From Symsagittifera roscoffensis (lineage: Eukaryota > Xenacoelomorpha > Acoela > Convolutidae): a stretch of DNA of 64,000 nucleotides. Under the pieces are notes generated by a model, which saw only the letters and a list, made by a program, of their open reading frames with translations, had not been told where the DNA came from and did no database searches. Positions within the stretch are counted from its first letter, which is position 1. Each line of letters opens with the position of its first letter. Location of the stretch: NCBI RefSeq assembly GCF_963678635.1, contig NC_087062.1, forward strand, positions 17,597,789-17,661,788. Direction: 5' to 3'. This document shows positions 11,401-20,537 of this stretch, in pieces. The position numbers and the translations under genes were made by a program.

Positions 11401-12466
11401 TCAATTTAGCCAAAAACATTTTAAATTAAAAAAAAAAAATCTCATATGTATGCAATTCTTAACATAGCCAACTGACAATTGGAAAAGAGTAATGAACGCA
11501 AGTGAAGAGAAAAAAAACATTGACTTTATTAAATAAATCTAAACTTTCGAATTTCAAAGAAAAATTAGATGCCTTTTAAGATCTTTGAATTTCTAGAACG
11601 ATTTATACCGATGAATCGATGTGCATTTTAGGACTTTTTTCCCTGAAAAAAAAAAACTACTTAAAAAATCACCAAGACCTATACAAGAGTCTTCACTGTG
11701 TTCATTACTCTTAATTAAGGCTTTAAAACTAGCATATATTTGATTTAAAAAAACAGATAGGAAAACAAATCGACCACATATGAGACAAAGCCAGCCAGCC
11801 GAAAAAAAGAGTAAATGAAAACTTCTTTATCATCTCACCTGTTTAAGGTGAAAAACAGTAAGTTGAAAAAATTGAAAGAACCTCTTATAAAGGAAAGTTA
11901 CAAGAAGGTCCACCCAAAACTCGAACTAACTTCATATGTCGGACAACTCCGACTCGCTACTTTTAGGCTATCTGAGCACTGTCACGGCAATTTGAATTCA
12001 ATTATGAAACAAATTGAACGCAACCGTTTTCAAGCAACCGTATTCTAGCAACCATTTGCAATATTTGCTAAAAGCAAGGGTAACAACTGATACATTTATG
12101 TTCTATTTATAATTGCTTTAATCACCCAACCACAACGTTTAATTATACTTCTGAATGTTCCGACTGCCCTCAGTCATCGCTTTTCGTTTGAAAAAAATCG
12201 TTTGGTACGTATTTGGCATAAACGATAAGGAGCTGGTTTTGTGTTAGTTTTTTCCTTACACTAATATTTTTCGCTCCAGTTGATTTTATTTTTTCGATGC
12301 ACTCGAGAGCACCTGCTTCATCCATTGCAGCAAACTTTCCCAGGATAGGACCACTCAACTCTTCGACATATCCATCCTGCATCAGGCAGTCGAGTGCTTC
12401 TGCCGTTACGGCAGTCACGCCCAGTGAAAGCAATGCATCGAAGTTTTCTGTAGGCTCATAAGACAT
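5458..12466 (-). CDS. hnRNP Q/R (SYNCRIP)-type RNA-binding protein, six exons
   Basis: Exons that join in phase 0 are 12466-12209, 9094-8516, 8435-8280, 8210-7890, 7752-7321 and 6003-5458, predicting about 763 aa. Exon 1 matches the N-terminal acidic (NURR-like) domain of hnRNP Q/R (ENFDALLSLGV, DEAGALECIEKIKS). Exon 2 carries the family linker (TGYSHEITEGLRRYGGPPP) and RRM1 (EVFVNRIPRDIFED, RGHGFVTF). RRM2 is split over exons 2 and 3 (LHLKNIP, LGFCFLKF). Exon 4 has the spacer ADWAIPTENPDEEAM and a weak RRM3 (NVHVHY). Exons 5-6 are Gly/Arg/Pro/Met-rich, as in family C-termini. Such proteins bind mRNA in nucleus and cytoplasm and act in splicing, stability and transport. The exon 1 donor (TAC|GTACCA) is weak. 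Exon 1 also has an in-frame stop 40 bp further on, so its link to exon 2 rests on homology and phase. Confidence 0.85.
6305..6545. repeat. MITE-like repeat, copy C
   Basis: This shares the AAGCTCTTTGAATTTCTAGA block, the CTGGATCAATA block and the TTATTTCGCTGAGAAATCTGA block with copy B. Its left end AAAAGAGT is degenerate and the right end is not clear. It lies in the last intron of the hnRNP-like gene. Confidence 0.45.
6597..6805. repeat. interspersed repeat, partner of 15656-15845
   Basis: Blocks such as CAAGGATAGCCGGT, AATGTTCCGACCA, GCGTGATGT and TTCGACA recur in the same order and orientation near 15.7 kb. No coding capacity is seen. Confidence 0.5.
6995..7190. repeat. MITE-like repeat, copy D (fragment)
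   Basis: This diverged interior matches copy B (GAATCAATAGGTA, CTTTCGAAACTAG, AATTGGAGAGCAC). Neither terminus is preserved. Confidence 0.4.
10901..11183. repeat. direct repeat, first copy, in intron 1
   Basis: This segment, starting GCCATTGCCATACAG and ending after CATATGTATGCAATTCTT and ACATAGCTAACTGACA, recurs with small differences at 11215-11480. Confidence 0.7.
11215..11480. repeat. direct repeat, second copy, in intron 1
   Basis: This is the downstream partner of 10901-11183 in the same orientation, about 30 bp after it. The shared TATAAGCAAAGCA, CTTCAGCAA and AACTGCATCATAGAAAA blocks make the match unambiguous. Confidence 0.7.
11485..11712. repeat. MITE-like repeat, copy E, best terminal inverted repeats
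   Basis: The ends are AAGAGTAATGAACGCAAGTG on the left and CACTGTGTTCATTACTCTT on the right, near-perfect inverted repeats of about 20 bp. The 228-bp length and lack of coding capacity fit a non-autonomous DNA transposon. A target duplication was not evident. Confidence 0.6.
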
Positions 12467-12473
12467 TTTTTTT

Positions 12474-12484
12474 CTGAAAAGAGA
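12474..12484 (-). promoter_or_regulatory. 3' splice acceptor just before the hnRNP ATG
   Basis: The minus strand reads TCTCTTTTCAG followed by seven A residues and the ATG. A strong acceptor this close to the start codon is typical either of spliced-leader trans-splicing or of a non-coding first exon upstream. Confidence 0.45.
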
Positions 12485-12884
12485 CCTCAAAATTGAGTGC
12501 GTGCCGCAAATCAAATTTAACAAAACTTCATTTCCTAGTTTGCCTGGACCACAAGCTTGTCTTGGATCAAATGAATTAAGAATGTTGGTAATTTGATATT
12601 CAATTATTTCAATTTTCTGTACCTTAAAAACAACTATGGAAAATATTATTGAAAGGGCCTTTCTTTAGGACTTCAAATTTAGCAATTTAATTTCCAAAAT
12701 AGTTTAGGCTACTGAAATATTTGTTCAACTACAAACCACTAGCAATTAGACTTGATGAGACGCCGTCAGAATTTCTACTCCTTACTTTTATTCATTCTTT
12801 ATTTACATCTGCAATTTTTCTTATCTTTACGGAGAAAGTATGAGGTAATTGACTTCTGCAATTTCTTTTACTATCACAGTTACT

Positions 12885-12890
<6 letters not shown>

Positions 12891-12957
<67 letters not shown>
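12891..12957. repeat. (GA)n microsatellite
   Basis: About 67 bp of near-perfect GA dinucleotide repeats with one AA interruption. The Arg-Glu and Leu-Ser ORFs across it are artefacts. Confidence 0.95.
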
Positions 12958-12960
<3 letters not shown>

Positions 12961-13139
12961 AAGCTTCTGTGTTTTACACAGGTGTTTGCACCCATTACTT
13001 GACGGCTGACTTTCTGCACCGGGTTGCAATGTCCACAGTTGCATATAAAAGCCCAGGAACACAAGTTGACTTTAGAGTAATCTTTGTAGAAGTAATTCAA
13101 GTATAATTTTGTAAGGTATGGTTTGTCAATTTGTTGACT

Positions 13140-14745
13140 AGTTCTTTTCCAAAAATTGTCGTCAGCCTTTCTTGTTCGAGTTTTTGTTATCGATGTTGGA
13201 TCATTTTGTCTTGTTAATAGAAGATCGTCATTGAGTTTTGTATTAGACTATATCGGTAGTTTGATGTTGTAGCTGCCTTTCAACATTGATACTAGCATTA
13301 ACAGATCATGTAGTTCAAAGTAATACGATAATGGAAGCAGTCTCAGTTCAGTTAGTCTTTGTTTATAGCTCCTATCCCAATTGCCCATTATCCAGATAGT
13401 TGCTTTCCTTTGGACACGTTCTATTTCAGATTTGTTCGCCAACCAGGCTGGTGATGCATAACTTATTACAGGTATTACATATCCTACGTACGCATTGAGT
13501 TTAGTGTTTTCAGCAGCAAGAGAGATGTTTCTTTTCAGGAAGTAGAATTCTTTCCAAGCTTTATTACACCTATTATCGACATTAGGTTTCTATGATAGTT
13601 TGCTGGCCATGATTAATCTAAGGTCTTTTGTTGGGTTTTTTCAGAAAGCTGTTTTGAATTACGCCTTTTTTCTGTTTTATTGGTAAGAAAAAGCATTTGC
13701 CATCGTTTAATTTCAATTTATTAGCATTGCACCAATCTTCCACTATCAATAGATCTTTTTGCATGCTTTCTGGCATCGAAGTTACACGCTTGAAATCATC
13801 CGCATAACTGAACGCTTCACATTCTGTCATTTCCTTCGGTAGGTTGTTCACATATATCATGAAAAAAGCGGGCCGAGTAAGGAATCTTGAGGTAGACCAC
13901 TAGTGACAGGTACTGTTTCAGAAATGCAGTCATTTACTTTAACATACTGTTGGCGGTCAGATAAGTAACTAGCAACTAATTGAAAAAAAAATACCTCCAA
14001 TGTCTAATTTTTCAACTTTTTGGAGCACCAAGTCGGGTGGAACACTTTGGAAAGCTTTTTTGAAGTCAAGGTATAACACAAAAAGTTCGTGTTCCTTTTC
14101 ATCGTATTTTTTGTATAGAAGGTCTAAAAACAAAAGTATTTGAGTAACAACTGACCGATGTCTTCTAAATCCGTGTTGCGATTGGTGTAGTTGATTTTTT
14201 ACATGTCATACAATTCATCAAAAATAAGTTTTTCCAGGACTTTTGATATGCTGCAGAAAAGACTTATGGGTCGGTACTGTTCAATAATTGCTGTTCTCGT
14301 AAAGTTGATAGATTTTTGAGCACTGTGTTTCCTATTCAGTCTGGGCCGCATGCCTTATTTGTTTGTAGCTTTGTCAAAACTTTCCTAATATTCATTTCAT
14401 TGATCTCGATTTTATTGAATCTTTGTCTATCGTAACAAGTTTGCGTTATTTGATTATTTTTAAGGAACACAAAAGAAAAAGGTCACTGAAAAATTTACAT
14501 TTTCGCTCGTCCTCATTTGTTTTCTGATTTCTGTAAGTCATAGTCACGCAGTACCTGCTGCTTTTGAGAATCGATTTAAAATCTTCGACCTCGACAAATT
14601 TTACTTTCAAACTCTGCTTGATCTTCGTTTAGCGACATTTTCAGTCTCTTCTCCATTTTCTTAAGTTTGATAAATCTATTGAGAGAAGATTTTTTCGACA
14701 TTTTCCGTTTAAAAGCTGATATCATTTCAAGTGAAAAATTTATCA
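13140..14745 (-). pseudogene. decayed non-LTR retrotransposon (LINE) reverse transcriptase
   Basis: Minus-strand reading gives the ordered RT landmarks of a Jockey/CR1-like element in broken frames. These are a charged pre-RT stretch near 14600-14740, KLQTNKACGPD near 14350, the region before VTSGLPQDSLLGPLFF near 13880, the catalytic YADDFKRV near 13810, and the post-RT motif ERVQRKATIWIMG near 13400. At least one single-base frame break sits at about 13860 and stops interrupt the 5' half, so it is not functional. The endonuclease domain was not found. Confidence 0.75.
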
Positions 14746-16061
14746 TAAGGCCGTGAAAACAAGTAAACGATTGATTTTTTTTTCAAAATGTTTCGATTTA
14801 CGACTAAAAAAATAAACAACTTAAATCAAAATTTTCCAAAAAAAAAGTGCTGAAACTTGACTGACTGGATACTAAATAGGAAAATTGTGTTTATTCGTTA
14901 AGCCCACGCATCTGAATTGAAGGCACGCCTAACTTAGCTCAAAATCATTTTATTTTTTGGCCAGCTACCGTCAACTACTCTTTTCCCTATTCCCTCATAT
15001 CCAAAACAACCATCGCTTTTCAATAAGTGTTTCTGTCGATTTGTTTGATACAAACTATTCAAAGAGGAGAGAACTTTTTGAACTACAAACAGCTACAACT
15101 TTTTGAACTACAAACTTTTGAATAGATTGTCACAAACAGCAAGTCTCTCGTTGAGAAAACAAGAAGCAAGCTCGGCAATTAAAAAAAACTGTTACTAATA
15201 ATGCAGGCAACTTTGGACTTGCTCACATATTGGAACTCAATTTTAGTCAAAACTCATCAATGGGTCAGGAGTTTTCTAACTGTAAAAAAATATTTAATAA
15301 AACAACCTGCAGAAAAAGAAGAACTAAAAACATAATTTCAATGAGCCAACTTTCATTCCGTTGTCTCTTCGATGCCAACGAGAAAGAAGCTTTCATACAA
15401 GTTGCCCATGTCAACCATTTTTTAAAAGAATTCAAGGAACTGACCCAAATTTCACAAATCTCTGTTTGATGAGATCTGTGAAGTCTAAAAATTTTGTTTG
15501 CCATGTTTTTTTGTTTTGTTATCAAATATTTTTTTCTAAAATTTTTTTTCTCCAAAAGAGCTAACTTATTTGATTTTAAAAAATAAATCTGACGAAATTC
15601 ATCTGACAAAATGATGGTTTGTTGTAAAAAAAATTATCGGAAAACTTTTTTGTTTAAGACAAGGATAGCCGGTTAGTTTGCAAGTAGCCCACAATGTTCC
15701 GACCACAGTCTTGGAAAAACACAAGAATTTTAAATTGCAATCTGAAGTCATTTTTAAGCGTGATGTCATAAAAAGATCCTAATAAAAACTGGAGGTAAGG
15801 CTTATTCGACAGTCTTAATGAAATCAACAAAATGAAAAAAAAATGCAAAAAAATAACAAGAAAAAATCGAAGAGAACAATCAATCTTTTTTTGCAGTTTT
15901 GGAACCTGATCTAAACTACATTTTATTATTGGATAAATAAGACATTTTATCACTATAAAATATTTATTATTAACCAATCATATTCCATCTAACTAACAAC
16001 CCACTTATTTGTAAAGGCTGAAATTACTTGTAATTTCAGCACCAGAGAGATTTGAATTTAA
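14746..16061. other. AT-rich stretch with no recognised gene
   Basis: I see nothing coding here. It contains the second copy of an interspersed repeat at 15656-15845 and otherwise unassigned sequence up to the 3' LTR of the giant element. Confidence 0.5.
15656..15845. repeat. interspersed repeat, partner of 6597-6805
   Basis: This shares CAAGGATAGCCGGT, AATGTTCCGACCA and GCGTGATGT blocks in order with the copy in the last hnRNP intron. Confidence 0.5.
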
Positions 16062-16945
16062 TGTAACATTCGTCTACTACAGTCACACATGAGGCTTAAG
16101 AAAAATAGGCCCTATAACTATTGGCTCAGGAGTCAGGGACACTATCTCTTGTGTTTTTCCGCCTCAAATCAGTCGGAGCCAATTCGGTTCGCTTGTGACA
16201 TGAGACTACGACCCGTTACAGCTTAAAGGCTACTACTAAAATATCCCCCCACTCTAGAATTAAGAACGTCCCCATACTTAGGTCTCTAGATACCCAAAAT
16301 ACATGAACGCCGTTAAAAACCGGGTTGGAACAATCCGTTAGGTTACTTTTTATTAGACAGTGTGACTTTGATCCATTTCAGATGGATCAACCTAAAACTC
16401 GCCTTACCTCAACATAACAATCATAAAACACACTCTAGAAATTTAAATTAAGGACTCACATGTTGATGCGCTCAAGCACAGGAAGTAATTAAATGGGTGA
16501 GCAACTCTAGAATTAACTAAGGTAACTAGATAAGTTCAATGTTTATCAGTTTGAATGGTAAGGGTAAGTTTGAACTCAAGAACGAAGTTTTATGTGGACC
16601 ATTGGGACACTCAAGCTGTCCACCCTTCCGTCGAAGGTTCACTCTGGTCCAGTTCGAATAATTGCTCTCTCGGGAATACTCTGTCTTCTATTTCAGATAG
16701 GACAGCTCTACTCTTGTTCACTATGATGGAAATTGCGAATAGCAATTTCCCACTCGTTTTTTTCTGACAACTTTCCCGCAATTGTTCTAAAATTGTTCTC
16801 TTTTCCTTCTTTGATTTTCAGTTCTCGCGAGAAAATCGTGCATGACATGTTCCATTCGAAAATTTAAAAATTTAAATTTCACTCCAAAATCAAGTGTTTT
16901 CTGCTCTTCTCAAGGTCAAACTTCCAAATATGACCGACTGGCACA
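16062..16945 (-). repeat. 3' LTR of element 1
   Basis: An 884-bp LTR that in coding orientation starts TGTGCCAG and ends TGTTACA. It contains an AATAAA signal (16349-16354 on the minus strand) preceded by a 9-bp-stem hairpin (16368-16390), and several CTCTAGA motifs. It is identical to the 5' LTR apart from one T/C difference near 16793 (38909 in the 5' copy). Confidence 0.95.
16349..16390 (-). promoter_or_regulatory. LTR hairpin and polyadenylation signal
   Basis: The perfect inverted repeat TTGATCCAT-CTGAA-ATGGATCAA precedes AATAAA by about 13 nt in coding orientation. The same pair is kept in the diverged LTR of element 2 (40801-40842). A role in 3' end formation is inferred. Confidence 0.5.
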
Positions 16946-17375
16946 TACTCCCCGGACTTGAGATCGATGTCCTCATCGCGCGCTGTCTTCTGCCAGTGAG
17001 TCCCAGAAAAACCGAGTGTTGCTCAAGATACAGTGCCAGTGGTCATTTACAGAAGTTTGCAGCAGATTTAAGATTATCTACACCCCAAAATTCACGACCA
17101 TTTAAAATTTTCACACTATTGCTAAACAGCAACCAAAATCTGCATTTACCTGCACCTTTGAATTTTCGCTTTTCAAGCCAATCACTTAAAAATCTCTTTT
17201 GTCCTATTCAATCAGGAAATTGTCATGCAGCATTTCGATTTATATAATAGATATAGTATATTAGTAACAATATTTGCTTTGTTAAAATTTCTTTTTCGTG
17301 AATCCAAGTTTCACTCGGATTCACACTCAAGCCTCCTTTCCCTCTCAAGACTCAAGATCCATCCGATTTGCCCAT
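16946..17375 (-). other. 3' untranslated region and polypurine tract of element 1
   Basis: The region lies between the ORF4 stop and the 3' LTR. The last bases before the LTR in coding orientation read CCGGGGAGTA, a short purine-rich tract that could prime plus-strand synthesis. The rest has no ORF of note. Confidence 0.5.
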
Positions 17376-20300
17376 TCATCTCGTACTCTTCGCCTTGGAG
17401 GTACTGCATCCTGAAGTGCTAGATGCGGCAAACTGTCTCAACAGTTCCTCTTCATCATCGGAACTAATCACAATCTCCTCCCAAGCCTTCAGCTGTTCAT
17501 AGGATCGCATCCATTCTCTCTGCTCCTGCAATCTCTTTGCTTGGTTGGGTAGTGCCTTCACCCTAGCTTCTCGGTTCAAGCAAAAGGAGTTGTGCAGGCT
17601 CAAGCTCACGTTCTTCGCCAGGTCTTCCTCTAGTATCGACTCCCTCGCTTTGGTATTGTCTCTAGACATCTTACCCACTCTCTTCCATCCCGTCGTGATC
17701 GCATTACGATGGGATAGCAGGGGTCTCTTGAAAGCTTCCGGCCCAATCTCGGCCTGGAACTGTCGATACTCCTTTTGATGTTTTCTCATGTGATCTTTCG
17801 TTGCCCTGTACAGCCAAGACGTCAGTGTCGCCCGAAACCATGGAAAGTACCTCAAGCGACTCCATACGTGCCTGACTTCCGTCGGTATGGCGAATACTTT
17901 GCACGCAGTCTCAAACAACTCAAGTCTCCTGCTGTAGTCTATCGCGTATATTGACTCAGCCGTTGGCGTCGTCGCCTCCCGATACTTCGTTATATTCTCT
18001 TCTATCCATCTCAGAGCTAACATCGTACTCACTACTAAGAGCGTCACCTTCTGCCGGTGATCCGGTAGTCCGATCGACCGAATCTCTTCCACATCCCACA
18101 CCAGGCAAAGGTTCTTGTGATCTGGATACCACACCGTTTGTGCCAAACAGTGGCATGGGCATTCCCCATGAGAGATCTCAATGCTCCTGAGATTACGCTC
18201 CCCTGAGGCTTCCAAGAGAGGCTCAAGCTCCATCATTCTCTCGTGCATCGTGTCATTGTCTTCCAGGTTTGGAGTACTTCCCACAGATTTCCCGATCACG
18301 TTTTGTCTCTCGTGATCGCTTGTGTTTTCTCTTTCCAACTTCAGAAGATCTTCTCCCCAGATTTCGCTTAAGTCATCTCTCAATTCTTTTGGTACTGTCC
18401 CTTTGATTTTTCTCAACAACTTGTGCGAGTGATGCGACATCCGAGCCAACCTCACGCACTTGGGCACTGAGAAGGCCTTGTCCACCAGTATTCTCTGGCT
18501 GGATACTTCCACCATCGCCATGTGTAGCGGGTAGTGACTTCCGCACAAGTTGGCCATCATTGACCCTATCAGCGATTTCGCGTTCAATGGCAAGCCATAA
18601 GCTTCGCTCAGGGGAAATCCCATTTCCGCCTCAAGACCAACTTTCCAGCTCCGGATGTGTTTTTGAGTCACCTGCAACACCCCGGGCCATGATTCTACGC
18701 TCAACGCCGTCACTAAATGATGCTCAGACTCCAGTCTCTCCAGTGCCTGCAGACCACACATTCTCGAGAAGAATCCGAGAGCTGTCGCTATATTCACCGT
18801 GGTTCTCGCGTAACATTCCGCTATTATTTGCACTTCACTTTTCTCCCTTTCTGTGATGTCTTCGAACCAAGTGACCAGGTCTTCTTTTTGAAACGACAGT
18901 ATCCTGACGCAAGACCGTCCATCGCAGATGTGCTCTCCGTTCCCACACGTCGAATCCAGACAGCTACCCGGCTCCAATTTCTTTGCTGACCCGGGGTCGC
19001 TCGTCCTTTCGCTTGGCTCTTGCATCTGGGGTGTGATTAGCTTATGTAGCACACTCAACTTCGCCAGATCTTCATCTTCCGTTGGGGCTAACCTCACTCG
19101 CTCGGTGGTTTCCTCGATTAGACTCGCATGGGGATGTGGACACCAGGAGGGTCTTAGTAGCTTCCATATCACTCCCAAGTTCGTGGTTAACAAGCCATTT
19201 CCACCGCCCATGTTCACTTCAACTCTCTTGTTTGAGCGCGGTATGCTTATCACCTCTGGTGTTTTCTCAAGAATCAGTCCCAGGCTCGGCCCCTCTTTCT
19301 CCACCGCGTCTATCTCCATTATCCTTTCTGTCCAAAACTTCAGTAGCTCCGCTACCTCATGGTTTCTGTGGGCTCCTCCAGCTTCCGAGTCTAAGAAGGG
19401 ATTGTAGGCTATTCCCATCACTCCAGACACATATTGGTATTCCCCCTTCTCACTGAGTCCCGAGTACTGTTCTGACGAGGCCAGGTTACGGTGAACATCA
19501 TGTTCTTCCTCGAAATTCTTATTAGAGAACCTCCGTACCTCGTCCAGCTTTCGATGGTTCTCTAAGGATAGTCTGGAACCATCTTCTTTCTCTATTCCTG
19601 TACTCTGATATACGTTCAAGATGATCGTTGAGACTCTTCTCTCCATGGTTTTGCTTCCACTTGCTCTCTGGTGGCATGCCAGGATGGTGCTATCAGACAT
19701 CATTGACATTGTCCATCTCAAGAAACATGTGGCATCTTTTCTCCTAGCCAGGCTCAAGCCTGAATTGTCCCTGGCCACGTGTTGCATCAGTGCCTGATAC
19801 ACCTCTAGCTTCTTGCTTCCCAACTTCAGCCTGTCATACGAGGTCAATGTCTCCAACTCTATTCCCACCAGACTCCAGGTGAACATTAATTGTCCCGCAG
19901 TTCTAACGAAGGGATTCGCCATTAGTGGCGGTGCTGATGAGGATGTTCTCATCGCCTCTTCAAAATGATCCTTCAACAAACTCTGCCAGGACCTCTTCAG
20001 ATGACTTGCCATCTCTATCTTATTAACCTCGGCTTTTTGCTGGGTGGCCCAATTGCGTCGCCTGCGAGCTATTCCACTGTCCAACTTCTTCAAGCAGTCC
20101 TCCATTTCCTTCAATGTTTCGAGGGCCACCCACCACGTCCGGGAAGTGTTCCTCGTCTTGTTCCTCTCCAATAGATCACTCGTCACTTGTTTGCCCATGT
20201 CCTGATGTGCCTTCGAGATCCATTCTTTGCCGATCTCCACTTCCCCTACCTGTCCGTTCGTTGAACCTCTCTTCACGTTTACCTTCTGAGGCTTGAAGTC

Positions 20301-20537
20301 TTCTTCTGACGTCGAACTGGTGGAAACCTCTATTTCCTTTTCTACTTCAAGTGGTTTCCTGAGCTCCGAGCTGTTCTTGTATGCCGCCGTCTTGCATCGG
20401 GCCAAAACGATGGGCGCCGTCTCTCTCAAGTTTCCTTCCGAAACAGCATCCACTGAAGGACTACCCCATCCTTCCACTTCTCTCTTCCTCTTGCGAGTCT
20501 TCACCTCTCTGCTCGAGGGTGTTGTGGCTATCATCAT
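17376..20537 (-). CDS. element 1 ORF4, large protein of unknown function
   Basis: I do not recognise this protein of about 1053 aa. The reading frame extends upstream to a TTG at 20567, but the first ATG is at 20537, where it forms ATGA with the ORF3 stop. Near the N-terminus is a basic KTRKRKRE cluster that could be a nuclear localisation signal. The centre has a cysteine group (CLDSTCGNGEHICDGRSC, about residues 525-545) and a His/Cys group (HGECPCHC, about residues 790-797) that could bind metal. The C-terminus is charged (SSDDEEELL). No signal peptide or convincing membrane anchor is present, so it does not look like an envelope protein. The same ORF is recognisable, though broken, in element 2 (60777-63915). 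Its long conserved middle and the synonymous-looking differences suggest it is a real, selected gene. Confidence 0.8.
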   Translation of the reverse strand: MMIATTPSSREVKTRKRKREVEGWGSPSVDAVSEGNLRETAPIVLARCKTAAYKNSSELRKPLEVEKEIEVSTSSTSEEDFKPQKVNVKRGSTNGQVGEVEIGKEWISKAHQDMGKQVTSDLLERNKTRNTSRTWWVALETLKEMEDCLKKLDSGIARRRRNWATQQKAEVNKIEMASHLKRSWQSLLKDHFEEAMRTSSSAPPLMANPFVRTAGQLMFTWSLVGIELETLTSYDRLKLGSKKLEVYQALMQHVARDNSGLSLARRKDATCFLRWTMSMMSDSTILACHQRASGSKTMERRVSTIILNVYQSTGIEKEDGSRLSLENHRKLDEVRRFSNKNFEEEHDVHRNLASSEQYSGLSEKGEYQYVSGVMGIAYNPFLDSEAGGAHRNHEVAELLKFWTERIMEIDAVEKEGPSLGLILEKTPEVISIPRSNKRVEVNMGGGNGLLTTNLGVIWKLLRPSWCPHPHASLIEETTERVRLAPTEDEDLAKLSVLHKLITPQMQEPSERTSDPGSAKKLEPGSCLDSTCGNGEHICDGRSCVRILSFQKEDLVTWFEDITEREKSEVQIIAECYARTTVNIATALGFFSRMCGLQALERLESEHHLVTALSVESWPGVLQVTQKHIRSWKVGLEAEMGFPLSEAYGLPLNAKSLIGSMMANLCGSHYPLHMAMVEVSSQRILVDKAFSVPKCVRLARMSHHSHKLLRKIKGTVPKELRDDLSEIWGEDLLKLERENTSDHERQNVIGKSVGSTPNLEDNDTMHERMMELEPLLEASGERNLRSIEISHGECPCHCLAQTVWYPDHKNLCLVWDVEEIRSIGLPDHRQKVTLLVVSTMLALRWIEENITKYREATTPTAESIYAIDYSRRLELFETACKVFAIPTEVRHVWSRLRYFPWFRATLTSWLYRATKDHMRKHQKEYRQFQAEIGPEAFKRPLLSHRNAITTGWKRVGKMSRDNTKARESILEEDLAKNVSLSLHNSFCLNREARVKALPNQAKRLQEQREWMRSYEQLKAWEEIVISSDDEEELLRQFAASSTSGCSTSKAKSTR
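20534..20537 (-). promoter_or_regulatory. ATGA overlap joining ORF3 stop and ORF4 start
   Basis: On the minus strand CAATGATG contains the ORF3 TGA (20536-20534) and the ORF4 ATG (20537-20535). This arrangement is typical of termination-reinitiation coupling, known for example between ORFs of some LINEs. Confidence 0.6.

Larger units (their letters stand above)
9095..12208 (-). other. large first intron of the hnRNP-like gene
   Basis: This is a 3.1-kb AT-rich stretch without a credible gene. It contains a tandem duplication (10901-11183 and 11215-11480) and a short MITE-like repeat (11485-11712). Small ORFs here lack recognisable domains. Confidence 0.6.

Noticed and set aside
11815-12048. 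77-codon ORF in the first intron of the hnRNP-like gene
   Set aside because: It has no homology I recognise, lies in AT-rich intronic sequence and has no splice support.
12170-12208. hnRNP exon 1 as a complete small gene ending at the in-frame stop
   Set aside because: Homology to the N-terminal domain of hnRNP Q/R and matching phase with the exon at 9094 favour splicing, although the donor is weak and this alternative is not excluded.
12752-13100. ORFs rich in Arg-Glu or Leu-Ser
   Set aside because: They are translations of the GA microsatellite.
15230-15609. Overlapping small ORFs on both strands left of element 1
   Set aside because: They have low complexity and no domain, and are consistent with chance in AT-rich DNA.
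16555-16767. 70-codon ORF repeated at 38671
   Set aside because: It lies inside the LTR on the non-coding strand. Its conservation is that of the LTR.
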